A DNA stretch of 64,000 nt from Suillus spraguei (taxonomy: Eukaryota > Basidiomycota > Agaricomycetes > Boletales > Suillaceae). Location: contig JABCPU010000369.1 in assembly GCA_016800925.1 (NCBI GenBank), positions 1-64,000 of the forward strand, written 5' to 3'. The stretch's first letter is position 1, and every line of letters begins with the position of its first letter. The position numbers and the translations under genes are program-made. A model generated the notes under the pieces. It saw only the letters and a program-made list of their open reading frames with translations. It was not told the DNA's origin and did not search any database. Shown here piece by piece: positions 11,430 through 22,473 of this stretch.

Positions 11430-11760
11430 CGTTCATGACAGATGGGCCAGGAGGAATATTATTCCCGATGACGGTGGGTGGGCCCATGCAAGGAATATGT
11501 AGAGTAGATGAGTGGGCCGATGTACATGAATATCCGGTAGACGGATGGGCCGAGGTAGTTAGATATTATGTAGATGGGTGTACCAAGGTAGATGTGTATC
11601 AGGTAGACAGGTATGTGAAGGGTACTTGTTATCACATACACGGGTGGGCCCAGACACATATTAGACGGTTGGGCCGAGAGTGTTATATAAAATATTGTAT
11701 TAGATGGGTGGGCCGAGGGTGGTATAAAATATAGACGGGTGGGCCCATGTGTATGATAAT
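11430..11760 (+). repeat. Left subterminal GGGCC minisatellite
   Basis: About ten units of 30-38 bp share the core GACGGGTGGGCCGAGG (variants GATGGGCCAGG, GAGTGGGCCGATG, GGGTGGGCCC). They lie directly inside the left terminal inverted repeat and correspond in reverse orientation to the array at 19.75-20.31 kb. Confidence 0.85.
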
Positions 11761-11879
11761 TGTAGACATGACGGAGCTGAGGTAGTTGCATATCATCCGA
11801 CTGGACCTTCAGACCTCTGCAGCTAGCTTGCTAATCCTATGCATATCCTAGCCCACCCTGAGCACAGCTCACCCACCAC

Positions 11880-12460
11880 TATGTCCAGACTTTCCCTCCT
11901 CTGACATCTGAGACTTCCGATCCTCATCAATGTCCTAAATACTTCCCCTTGGATCCATGGAGCTTCACTTCTCTGGTCCTCCACTCCTACACTCCTCCAC
12001 TCCTCCCCCTCCAGACCTCCTATCTCCGGACCTCCGGACCTGTCCTACCCCACCCTTGACATCCTGTGGATCATCTTTCCCCCTGGAGCTTCCCTCCTAT
12101 CTTGCCCTGGACTTCGTCTGGCAGTCCATCCTCCATTCCATTCTACTTGGGACTCAACCCAGTAGTCTTACCTGTATTTCCTGTCCTCCGGAAATAGTTC
12201 CTGCATGGTTCCCACAATCCTCCAGTAGTCCGTCGGCGCACTATTGAGCAGTCTAGCCCTAGAGTTCCTCCGGAGTTCCCCTCTGGACTTCACTGGAACT
12301 CCCCCTCAGACTTCATGCAAAATTAGGGGCACATACTTGTATAAGGGGCACAGCGCACGAGCAGAGGCCAAGCCCTTATGATTTAGTTATGACACTCCAG
12401 TAAGACCCCATGCAAAGCTGGAACGTCTGAGTAGCCTCCGGTTTTGCATGGCCGTAACAG
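11880..12460. repeat. Inner inverted-repeat arm, left copy
   Basis: This pairs in reverse orientation with 15,765-16,240. For example, the reverse complement of 12,402-12,426 reads CCAGCTTTGCATGGGGTC, found again at 15,788. The words for AGGGGCACAGCGC and GAGTTCCTCC are likewise inverted. It is rich in CTCC and CCGGA words, which produce a spurious Pro/Ser-rich ORF at 11,957-12,247. Confidence 0.7.
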
Positions 12461-12619
12461 ATTCGAGACAAAAAAGATATCTACCAAAAATGTGTGAATC
12501 AAATCTTTTGATTGCCTGACATTTGTCTGAGTCCTGAGTGCTGAATCCCAAGTGCCGAACCCCAAAATTGTGGACTACCGGGGTTCGGCACTCAGGATTT
12601 GGCACTTGGGACTCAGAAA

Positions 12620-13790
12620 AATGTGAGGCAATAAAAAGCTGAAACTCAAAACTCAAAACTTGAAACTTGCAAAAATGTATATCATGTAAAATGCCTATTT
12701 CCTCACACAGTTCACCGAGTGTCAAGTACCAAGACCCAGGACCCAAATCTTGAATCCTTGGCAATGTAACAAGTGCCGAGTGCCGGAACCTGAACCCTGA
12801 ACCTCGAAACTTAAAACTTGGAACTTGGAACTCACAAAAATGTGTATCATGTAAAATGTCTATTTCCTTACACAGTTCACTGAGTGTCAAGTACCATGAC
12901 CCGGGACCTGAATCCCGAATTCCTGGCAATGTAACAAGTGCCGAGTGCTGAGTGCTGGCACCCGAACCCTGAAACCTCAAACTTCAAACTTCAAACTTCA
13001 AACTTCAAAATTGAAACTTGCAAAGATCTGTATCATTGAAATTTTCTATTTCCTTGCACAGTTCACTGAGTGTCAAGTACCAAGACCCAGGACCTGAATC
13101 CCGAATTCCTGGCAATGTAACAAGTGCCAAGTGCCAGAAGCCGACCCCCGAACTCCAAAACTTCAAACTTCAAACTTGAACCTTCCAAAAATCTGTATCA
13201 TGTAAAATTTCTATTTCCTTGCACAGTTCACCGAGTGTCAAGTACTAAGACCCGGGACCCAAAACCCCCGAATTTCTAGCAATGTAACAAGTGCCGAGTG
13301 CCAGCACCCAAGCTCCGAAACTTCAAACTTCAAACTTCAAAATTGAAACTTGCAAAAATCTGTATCATTTAAACTTTCTATTTCCTTGCACAGTTCACCA
13401 AGCGTCAAGTACCAAGACCCGAGACCCGAATCCCGAATTCCTGGCAGTGTAACAAGTGCCGAGTGCCGGAACCTGACCCCCAAACCCCGAAACTTCACAC
13501 TTCAAACTTCAAAATTGAAACTTGCAAAAATCTGTATCATGTAAAATTTCTATTTCCTTACACAGTTCACCGAGTGTCAAGTACCACGACCTGGGACCCG
13601 AATTTCGAATTCCTGGCAATGTAACAAGTGCTGAGTGCCGGAACACAACCCCCGAACTCCGAAACTTACAACTTGAAACTTGAAACTCGCAGTTTTGGGT
13701 CTCAGGTCTCGGTACTTCACACTTTGTGAGTTTCAAGTTTTGGGTTTCGAGTTTTGGCACTCAGCACTCAGCACTCAGCACTCAGTGATT
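12620..13790. repeat. Six ~170-bp tandem units, left array
   Basis: The anchor CACAGTTCAC occurs at 12,706, 12,871, 13,057, 13,222, 13,389 and 13,561 (periods 165, 186, 165, 167, 172). Every unit has the order AACTT-rich tract, TATCATGTAAAATTTCTATT, anchor, CGAGTGTCAAGTACCAAGAC, CCTGGCAATGTAACAAGTGC. The same unit, inverted, makes up 16.78-17.87 kb. Confidence 0.85.
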
Positions 13791-13910
13791 CAATAATTTG
13801 CTTCTGGCAGAGGTAACATTCATTGAAAAAAATTGTATATACATCTATCACTATGCAATTATGTCCACATCCTCACAAGACCCTTTAACCTTCACCTCAA
13901 CATCCAGTTC
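13768..13910. repeat. Near-identical inverted pair, left copy
   Basis: The segment beginning CTCAGTGATTCAATAATTTG and running to the Thr/Ser-like TTCACCTCAACATCC is present, inverted, at 15,598-15,735 with very few differences by eye. It marks the innermost arm of the nested palindrome. The loop between the arms (13,911-15,597) holds the solo LTR. Confidence 0.8.
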
Positions 13911-14038
13911 AATCTCGACCATCTTATCATGGATGCCCTCCTGTTGCTCCTCAATCATTTTTAAAGTTTTTGAATGTCTTATCATTGCATAAATGGCCAG
14001 CCCTGCTCAGACATCAACAGTAGTACACTCCCACATGT

Positions 14039-14806
14039 TGTTAAGACTGTACTCAAGGGTAGAGAGATCCGAAGGGCTTTGGCCTCAGTTCGTGCACTGT
14101 GCCCCTTTCTTGAGTAATGCCCCTTATTTCAGGGAGGAGTTATTCGTCCAAAGACCCGGAAGGAGTTGCGTGACGGATCCGGGTGTCTGAAGGTATCGGA
14201 TATGGTACGTCCAAAGGTTATTCAGAACGTAAGGAGAGGACAGAGATTAAGGCTAGTTTCGGAACAAGTTCCTAACTAGAAACTAACGGAGGTAGACTAT
14301 CCGAAGATAGAGTCGGAGATATAGACTATAGGAATCAATCCTAAGTCTCGGAAGGTGACTCAAGCGGAAAGTGGCTTAAGTCCAGAGGAAACAGAATGAG
14401 TAGAATCTAAGATGATATTTGAACTAAGGTTCTACGGAGATCTACAAGTGGTTTATATACTGTAAGTATCTAAGACGGATAATCAGCAAGTCCGGGACCG
14501 AGGGCTATGTACGAAGTGTAACGGAAGTCTATTAGTTAATGCACAGCGGATCAGTAAGCATGAATCGGAAATGAACACAGGAAACGGATCAGTAACACAG
14601 GACGGAAATATAAACAGCCGGAGTACCGGAAGCAGGAGGAATGACGAAAGGAGATAGACGCAGATATACACAAGGGAGTTAAGGTGCGAGAAGTGAGTAC
14701 ATTTGGATGGGTTGTCTGGACAGGATCTGTGGACTGGACGGATATGGAAACGATCGGATCTGGTCGGATATGGTCGGATCTGAGATTAGAAGTATGGTAT
14801 ATGACA
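14039..14806 (-). mobile_element. Solo LTR (Gypsy-type) with 5-bp target-site duplication
   Basis: The 768-bp unit begins TGTTAAGACTG and ends GGTATATGACA, with the canonical TG..CA ends. It is flanked on both sides by CATGT (14,034-14,038 and 14,807-14,811), a clean 5-bp target duplication. A second copy lies at 20,776-21,520. A TATA-like AGTATATAAACC on the minus strand (about 14,450) suggests the minus orientation, in agreement with the gag fragment beside the second copy. Confidence 0.88.
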
Positions 14807-14811
14807 CATGT

Positions 14812-15597
14812 GTCATATGCAAAGGATCAGTTGTATATAGGCCACAAATCTGATATGTCATGTACAGGGGATATTTCTACTGATAAGAAGCCTACATAAT
14901 AATCAAGCTTGTGATAAGTGATCTGATGCGTGATTTACCTCTCATATATGTCCCTAATGATGTATTTGAAGTTTTAGAAAGATCCATGAAGGACTGACTG
15001 AATGATAAGTAAAATGACATATGTGTGAAAAGTGACAATTGACATCTTTTTACACAAAGTCACATTTATATATAGTACAGTCTAAATATTTCATTCAAAA
15101 TATGTAAGATACATGTTAGACTACTAAAGGAACCTATACTGCATATTTCCCTGAGGTTGGAGGGTGGTGGAAGGGATGTGGTGTATATCTCAGTTGACCC
15201 AGCATCAAAGTCCTACAACTGCCCAACTGACCATTTTCGATATTTTGGGACTTTGAACTTTCCCACAGTCAATTTCTTATCTATTTCACTTCCTCAGCAC
15301 TCAATTCTTGTTGGATGGTTTTATAAATTTAGATATATCATAGTGAATGTATTTTAAATCTACTCCAGGTGTCTGATTAATAAACTTTGATGTTTTGAAA
15401 GTATGGGCTCCTTATCAGTAGAAATAGTAAGCATTCACACTAGTTCAAAACTCCGGCCTATTTTAAGCTGATCCTTGTCATACAAAGCAAGTATATATGG
15501 TATTATAATGATATATGAAGAGGCTGTATTATTTATGCAAGAGTAAGATACTGAAAACATCAAAAGTGTGAGAAATGCGACTTTCTATGTTTTTGTT
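14812..15597. other. Loop of the nested palindrome, no gene seen
   Basis: This AT-rich stretch between the innermost inverted arms has no recognisable coding content. ATG-initiated frames here are short and without family resemblance. Confidence 0.4.
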
Positions 15598-16240
15598 CTT
15601 GGATGTTGAGGTGAAGGTTAAAGGGTCTTGTGAGGAGGTTGGCATAATTGCATAGTGATTGATGTATATACAATTTTTTTCAATGAATGTTACCTCTGCC
15701 AGAAGCAAATTATTGAATCACTGAGTGCTGAGTGCCGAAACTCAAAACTGTTATGGCCATGCAAAACCAGAGGCTATTCAGAAGTTCCAGCTTTGCATGG
15801 GGTCGTACTGGAGGGTCATACTAATTCATGGGGGCTTGGCCTCAGCTTCTGCGCTGTGCCCCTTGCCTGAGTACATGCCCCTAATTTCATATGAAGTCCG
15901 AGGGAGAACCTTGGAGGAACTCTTGGGCTGGATTGCTCCATAGAGCACCAATAAACTTCTGGAGAAGTGTAGAAAACTACACCGGAGGTAGGCGGAGATA
16001 GAGGTAAGACTACTGGGACAAGTCCCAAGTAGAATGGATGAAGGGAAGACCGCTGGATGAAGTCTAGGGCAGGATTGGAGCAAGGCTCCAGGGGGAAATA
16101 TGATCCACAGGAGGTCAAGGATAGGATAGGACAGGACAAGAGGTCCAGAGATAGGAGGTCCGGAGGATGAGGAGTGGAGGAATGGAGAAATGGAGGAGTG
16201 GAGGAGTGGAGAAATGGAGGAGCGGAGCTCTGTGGATTTG
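15598..16240. repeat. Inner inverted-repeat arm, right copy (two segments now adjacent)
   Basis: Bases 15,598-15,735 invert the segment at 13,768-13,910, and 15,765-16,240 invert 11,880-12,460. On the left these two segments are separated by the 1.2 kb tandem array; on the right they touch at a GCACTCAGCACT-like word. This suggests loss of an array by recombination between short repeats. Confidence 0.75.
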
Positions 16241-16779
16241 GGGGGAAGTATTGCCCTACTATGGAGGAGTAGGTCCGGAGATTATGTAAGGAAGGTACAG
16301 GCTACTACGGATGAAGTCCGGAGTAGAAACAAACAGAGGAAGACTACCAAAGGTAGAGCTGGAGGTGAATAGAGATAAAGACTGGAGTTCGGACAAAGTT
16401 CAGAAAGTATAATATAACAAAGGGTCAAAGGTCCGGCCTAGGGAATACTCCCATAGGCCTGAACCAGAGGCTTACAAGGGCCAGAGCCCAAGTGCGAGAA
16501 TGGAATGGAGTTATATTGACATGAGAAGGTAGCAAGATCATAGGTAAGGATCAGTAAGCATAATCCAAGGCTATGTATGAACCATGTGGAAACATACTAC
16601 TAAGTACAACGAAACATAACAAAATGAACTCAGAGATGAGATATGTACGAAAGAAATTATCAAGACAGAAACAGAGGTAACTGAGAGCTGGAGACAAGGA
16701 CATACCTCAAATGGTGTAATGCATGTGGCATGGGAATATGTCTGGAGAGGAATGCAGGGAGATCCGGAGGAATGGAATC

Positions 16780-17870
16780 ACTCGGTGAACTGTGTAAGGA
16801 AATAGAAATTTTACATGATACAGATGTTTGCGAGTTTTGAGTTTCAAGTTTCAAGTTTCGGGCTTTGGCACTCAGCACTTGCTACATTGCCAGGAATTCG
16901 GGTCTCGGGGCTTGGTACTCAACACTCAGTGAACTGTGTAAGGAAATAGAAATTTTACATGATACAGATTTTTGCAAGTTTTGAGTTTCAAGTTTCAAGT
17001 TTTGGGTTTTGGGCTTTGGCACGAGGCACTTGCTACATTGCCAGGAATTCGGGTCTCGGGTCTTGCTACTCAAAACTCGATGAACTGTGTAAGGAAATAG
17101 AAATTTTACATGATATACATTTTTGCGAGTTTCTGTCACATACTGTATTTCACACCCCATCTCCACTATGATCTCTGGCCCTGATCTCCATATTTCCGGA
17201 CCTCCGCAGCTAGCCTGCCAACCCTAAATTCAGGATTCTGGTCTTGGGTCTTGGTACTCAACACTCAGTGAACTGTGTAAGGAAATAGAAATTGTACATG
17301 ATACAGATGTTTGCGAGTTTTGAAATTTCAAGTTTTGGGTCTTGGGCTTTGGCACTCAGCACTCAGCACTCAGCACTTCATACATTGCCAGGAATTCAGG
17401 ATTTGGGTCTCAGGTCTTGTTACTTGACAATTGGTGAACTGTGTAAGGAAATAGAAATTTTACATGATATACATTTTTGCGAGTTTCTGTCACATACCGT
17501 ATTTCACACCCCATCTCCACTATGATCTCTGGCCCTGATCTCCATATCTCCGGACCTCCGGACCTCCGCAGCTGGCCTGCCAACCCTACATTCAGGATTC
17601 AGGTCTTGGGTCTTGGTACTCAACACTCGGTGAATTGTGTAAGGAAATAGAAATTTTACATGATCCAGATTTTTGCGAGTTTCAAGTGTTGTGTTTCAAG
17701 TTTCAAGTTTTGGGTTTTGGCACTCAGCACTTGGCACTTGGTACATTGCCAGGAATCCAGGATTCGGGTCTCAGGTCTTGGTACTTGACACTTGGTGAAC
17801 TGTGTAAGGAAATAGAAAATTTACATGATATACATTTTGTGAGTTTCAAGTTTTAAATGTGTGGATCAAA
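16780..17870. repeat. Seven ~150-195-bp tandem units, right (inverted) array
   Basis: The inverted anchor GTGAACTGTGTAAGGAAATA starts at 16,785, 16,929, 17,080, 17,269, 17,434, 17,630 and 17,795 (slight variants at 17,080 and 17,630). Units are the reverse complement of the 12.6-13.8 kb family. Two units carry an extra CATCTCCACTATGATCTCTG insert (about 17,157 and 17,511). Confidence 0.85.
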
Positions 17871-17879
17871 TTCCTTTTA

Positions 17880-19600
17880 TTGTCTCACATTTTTCTGAGT
17901 CCCGAGTGCAGAATCACAAGTGCCAAACCCCGAAATTGTGGACTACCAGATGTCAGAGCTCGGGGTTCAGCACTAAAAATGTGTGGGTCAAAGTCTTTTT
18001 ATTGCCTCACATTGATTCACACATTTTGAGTGCTGAACCCTGAACCCCGGCACCTGGCACTCAGGACTCGACACAAAATGTAAAGAATTTGAAACCTATC
18101 TGTTGAGTCACCTTGTGCCGGGTGCCGGGTAACAATGTGAAACATATCAATCCATACATCTTAAGTGCCGAACCCTGAACGCTGGCACCCGGGACTTGGG
18201 ACTCATCACCATGTGAAAAATATCAATCTACATATTTTAAGTGCCGAACCCCAACCCCTGGCACCCAGGACTCGGTACCCGGGACTTAGAACAATGTGAG
18301 GCAATACAGAGATATTGATTCACACATATTGAGTGCCAAACCCCGAACTCTGGCACCCGGCACTCGGGACTTGGGCCTTGGGACTCATAACAATGTGAAA
18401 GATATCGATGCACATATTTTGACACCAAACCCTGAACTCCGGCACCCGGCAGTCGGGAATCGGGACTCAGGCCTCATAACAATGTGAAAGATATTGATCC
18501 ACATATTTTAACCCCGAACCCCAGCACCTGGGAGTTAGAACAATGTGAGGCAATACAAAGATATTGATTTACACATGTTGAGTGCCGAACCCCGAACTCC
18601 GGCACCCAGGAGTTAGAACAATGTGAGGCAATACAAAGATATTGATTTACACATGTTGAGTGCCGAACCCCGAACTCCGGCACCCGGCACTCGGGGATCA
18701 GGATTCAGGACTCATAACAATGTGAAATATATCGATCCACATATTTTATGTGCTGAACCCCGAACTCCGGCACCGGGAGTTAGAACAATGTGAGGCAATA
18801 CAAAGATATTGATTTACACATGTTGAGTGCCGAACCCCAAACTCCGGCACCCAGGAGTTAGAACAATGTGAGGCAATACAAAGATATTGATTTACACATG
18901 TTGAGTGCCGAACCCTGAACTCCGGCACCCGGCACTTGGGACTCAGGACTTGGTACTCACAATGTGAAAGATATTGATCAACATATTGTCAGTGCTGAAC
19001 CCTGAACCCCGGCACCCAGCACTCGCGACTCGGGATTCAGAACAATGTGAGGCAATAGACACCTATTGATCCACACATTCTAAGTGCCGAACCCTGAACT
19101 CCGAACTCCGGTAGTCTACTATTTAGGGGTTCGGGGTTTGGTATTTGGGCTTCTGCACTTGAGACCAAAAAAAAAATGTTAGGCAATAAATTGACTTTGA
19201 TCCACACATTTTTGGTAGATATCTTTTTCATCTCAAATCTCAAATCTCGAGTGCCGAACCCTGAATCCCGAAATTTGGTAGTCCACAATTTCGGGGTTCG
19301 GTCCTTGGGACTCAGACACATGTCAGGCAACAACAAAACTTTGATCCACACATTTTTGGTAGATGTCTGTTTTGTCTTGAATCTCGAATCTCGAGTTTCT
19401 AGTTTCTGATTTCGGTACTCTGCACCCACACCCGGCACTCAGCACCAGATGACTCGACACATGGACTTTAAATCTTTCACCTTGTGTGTTGTGTTTCGGG
19501 TGTCCGGGTATCCGGAATTCAGGAAATATCTAGTTTGAATCTCCAGTTTTGAGTTCCTGGTTTCGGGACTTGGCACCCGGCACCCGGCACCTCAATTATC
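17880..19600. repeat. GCCGAACCCCGAACTCCGGCACC repeat field with 78-bp units
   Basis: Repeats of GTGCCGAACCCCGAACTCCG with GGCACTCGGGACT are spread over the whole stretch, alternating with CAATGTGA(G/A) words. A 78-bp unit starting GGAGTTAGAACAATGTGAGG occurs at 18,531, 18,609, 18,776 and 18,854. The two pairs are 245 bp apart, a higher-order duplication. ORFs here are artefacts of the repeat. Confidence 0.8.
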
Positions 19601-19744
19601 AATGAATGTCAGACATGGTGAATTCAGGTTTTCGTGCTTCAGGGTTTAGATTTTGGTGGTCGATGGTAGGTATATGCACTCATAGGGTGCATGTATCCTA
19701 TGTGTTTGATTCTCTGGTGGCTACATCAGCTGTATGTCTTTATG

Positions 19745-20310
19745 ATACATATCTAGGCCCACCCATATATGTAATATATTTTACCTCAGCCCACCCGTCT
19801 ATGTAAAATTCCCCCACGTCAGCCCACCCGTCTATGCAATAAATATTTTACTGCACCCTCGGCCCACCCATCCATGTAATACACCCCACGTCGGCCCACC
19901 CATCTATGTAAAATTCCCCCACATCGGCCCACCCGTCTATGCAATAAATATTTTACTGCACCCTCGGCCCACCCATATATGTAATATTCTCTCACCTCAG
20001 CCCACCCATATATGTAATATTCTCTTACCTCAGCCCACCCGTCTATGCAATAATATTTGCCTTGCATCTCTCTTCAGCCCAGCTGTCTATAATATCCTAC
20101 TCTACATACTACCCAGATGGGCCCACCCATCTCTGTCGGGGATGATATCCCCCTGGCCCATCCGTCAACATCAGAAATCATGTTTCCCTCGGCCCACCCG
20201 TCTCTCCCAAAAATACAAGTCTCCCGGCCCACCCGTCTCCATCAGAAATAATATTCTCCCTGGCCCATCCGTCAACATCGAGGATATACATAACCTCGGC
20301 CCATCATCCG
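19745..20310 (-). repeat. Right subterminal GGGCC minisatellite
   Basis: About 15 units of 32-40 bp begin with CGGCCCACCCGTCTATG or close variants. They are the reverse complement of the left subterminal array, and the right terminal inverted repeat follows at once. A three-unit block ending TTTTACTGCACCCTCG is itself repeated (near 19,800 and 19,925). Confidence 0.88.
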
Positions 20311-20382
20311 CTGGCCCGTCTTTGACGGGATATTATGTGGGTCAGGTGACCCGTATAGTACGGAGTTTGTCACTGAAGGGGC

Positions 20383-20775
20383 TCAAGCTAAGACCCAGTC
20401 CTGAGGGTTCAGATGGTTATGATCTTCTTCATTATCCAGATCCTCATCATCCGGATCATCACCTCCATCGTCTGGTGGGTTGCCACGCAACTCGTCATCA
20501 AAGTGAATGGTCGGGCGTGAATTAGTGTCTGGGTCATCCATGTTCCGAGTTGGTGTAACTGGATCCAGTCTGGCTTGACGCGCAGAGATGCTTTGACCTA
20601 TATCGCTCATGCTCGCACAGCATTGAGAGAAGCTGGTGAATGTTTGGATGATGGGTGTCGGATCTCGTTGGATGGGACCAAGTCCAGCTCCGTGGAGAGT
20701 GTTCTGAGTTTTATGGGGAGGCATGACGTGGGATGGTGTAGAGAATGTTACTCGGAAAGGTGAGTTCGAATATAC
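20383..20775 (-). pseudogene. Gypsy-type gag N-terminal fragment
   Basis: On the minus strand a frame reads MPPHKTQNTLHG at its start and ends in an Asp/Pro-rich tract with GNPPDDGGDDPDDEDLDN. This composition is typical of the N-terminus of gag polyproteins of basidiomycete Ty3/Gypsy elements. It lies directly downstream (minus strand) of the LTR at 20,776-21,520. It stops at 20,383, eight bases from the right end of the 9 kb element, so the rest of the retrotransposon is missing. Assignment rests on composition and position only. Confidence 0.5.
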
Positions 20776-21520
20776 TGTTAAGACCATACTCAAAGGTAGA
20801 GAGATCCGAAGGGCTTTGGCCTCAGTTCGTGCACTGTGCCCCTTTCCCGAGTAATGCCCCTTATTTCAGGGAGAAGTTATACATCCGAAGATCCGGAAGG
20901 AGTTGCATGACGGATCCGGACGTCTGAAGGTATCGGATATGATACATCCAAAGGTTATCCGGAACGTAGGAATAGAACGAAGATTAAGACTAGCTTCGGA
21001 ACAAGTTCCTAACTAGAAACTAACAGAGATAGACTATCCGAAGATAGAGTCAGAGATATAGACTATAGGAATCAATCCCAAGTCTCGGAAGATGACTTAG
21101 AGCAGAAAGTGACTCAAGTCCGGAGGAAGCAGAATGAGCAGAATCTAAGATGATATTTGAACTAAGGTTCTACGGAGATCTACAAGTGGTTTATATACTG
21201 TAAGTATCTAATACAGATAATCAACAAGTCCAGGACCGAGGGCTATGTACGAAGTGTAACGGAAGTCTATTAGTTAATGCACAGCAGATCAGTAAGCATG
21301 GATCAGTGACACAGGACGGAAATATACACAGCTGGAATACCGGAAACAGGAGGAATGACGAAAGGAGATAGACGCAGATATACACAAGGGAGTTAAGGTG
21401 CGAGAAGTGAGCACATTCGGATGGGTGATCTGGACAGGATCTGTGGACTGGACAGAAATGGAATCGATCGGATCTGATCGGATATGGTCAGATCTGGGAT
21501 TAGAAGTATGGTATATGACA
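20776..21520 (-). mobile_element. Second copy of the 14.0 kb LTR, probable 5' LTR
   Basis: It starts TGTTAAGACCATACTC and ends GGTATATGACA, with near-identity to 14,039-14,806 over its whole length except for a few short gaps. A minus-strand TATA-like AGTATATAAACC is present. The flanks (TATAC before, ATGTC after) do not match, unlike the solo LTR. This fits an LTR that still has internal sequence (gag) on one side. Confidence 0.8.
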
Positions 21521-22473
21521 ATGTCATGCTGTACTCATACTCATATCTGTGAAGCACACCGATAATTCTCAGCAGGCATTCTCAACTGACCAAGGGCCAA
21601 CACTACATCTAGCATTACCTGCCTTGTGTTACAAAAACACCTTCTTGTGCCCCTACTATCATTTTTTCTCCTATGCATCGCCATCTACTCTCGTCCCAAT
21701 GAGGCCTCCATCCTCATCCTCCACTACCTCGTCTGGCTTGCCATCATCACTCCCTACCTCACCTATGCTCACCTCCTTCATTGTCACTAATCACGCACTC
21801 TTCCGGTACTCCTCGCACCTCAAACACCTCTGTCGTGTTCGATGCCTTCCTCTGTGCTTCAACATGCGCCACCCCCTGGTTCACACAAACAACTCTCTGG
21901 CTCAAGGACTACGTCTGGTGTCATATTTCCTTTTATCTTTTCCTTTGCATTTACCTATGACTCCTGCGTCGCCTCATTGGCTCGTACCTTTTATACCTTC
22001 GGCTCCACACCTATGACTCCCTTTTGCACATGCATGCATTCATTGGTTCATATGCCTCTGACTCATCTATGAGCATGTGTCTTCCTATTCACTATCTGAC
22101 TTCATACTTAATCTAGCGATACTTACATATTCACACTCCACTTCAATCTTATGTATAAATATGCGCAGATAGCCTTTGTACTTCTTTAACTTGAATCTGC
22201 TTGATCTTTGACCCTGAACTTCCTTTCAATAAGCTTCAATAAGCTTATTGTCTATACTTCAACTTCTTAGAAGCTCATCGCTTCTAAGTCTATTCGTCAT
22301 CGTAGAACCCATCGCTGAGATGTGGTTGTGAGACAGCACATTGTGCCTACCTCCAACCCGATGCAACTAGCGCACCCCACGCTAGGCGACCAATACACAC
22401 GGGCCACCGCTCTTTATAGAGTGCCTGTTGCAGACACCACTCAAGTTCCTTAGCACCTGGCTAGGTCGCTAAT
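21521..22473. other. Non-coding stretch with possible LTR-like signals
   Basis: Pyrimidine-rich sequence gives a long ORF (21,549-22,016) without family resemblance. Downstream are TATGTATAAATATG (22,152), CAATAAGCTTCAATAAGC (22,229) and an AGAAGC palindrome near 22,268, compatible with an old LTR. No borders could be set. Confidence 0.3.

Larger units (their letters stand above)
11334..20375. mobile_element. 9 kb non-coding DNA element with terminal and nested inverted repeats
   Basis: The left end CAGTGAACTATCTCCGTATT and the inverted right end CAGTGACAAACTCCGTACTA match, and both continue with ATAATATCCC and then GGGCCAGCGGA. The ends are followed inward by the same family of GTGGGCC minisatellite units in opposite orientation. 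Further inside, other segments are also paired head-to-head: 11.88-12.46 with 15.77-16.24 kb, 12.62-13.79 with 16.78-17.87 kb, and 13.77-13.91 with 15.60-15.73 kb. No transposase reading is visible, so it would be non-autonomous. The CAGTG termini and subterminal repeats recall hAT or KDZ-type elements. No 8-bp target duplication was found (flanks ACATATTA and AAGGGGCT), so the superfamily stays open. Confidence 0.7.

Noticed and set aside
11957..12980. ORFs of 96 and 197 codons within the inner arms and arrays
   Set aside because: They repeat with the tandem units, change frame from unit to unit and exist in mirrored form; they are by-products of the repeats.
21549..22072. Long Pro/Ser-rich ORF (155 codons) after the second LTR
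   Set aside because: It lies in pyrimidine-rich non-coding repeat sequence, overlaps TATA-like signals and matches no family.
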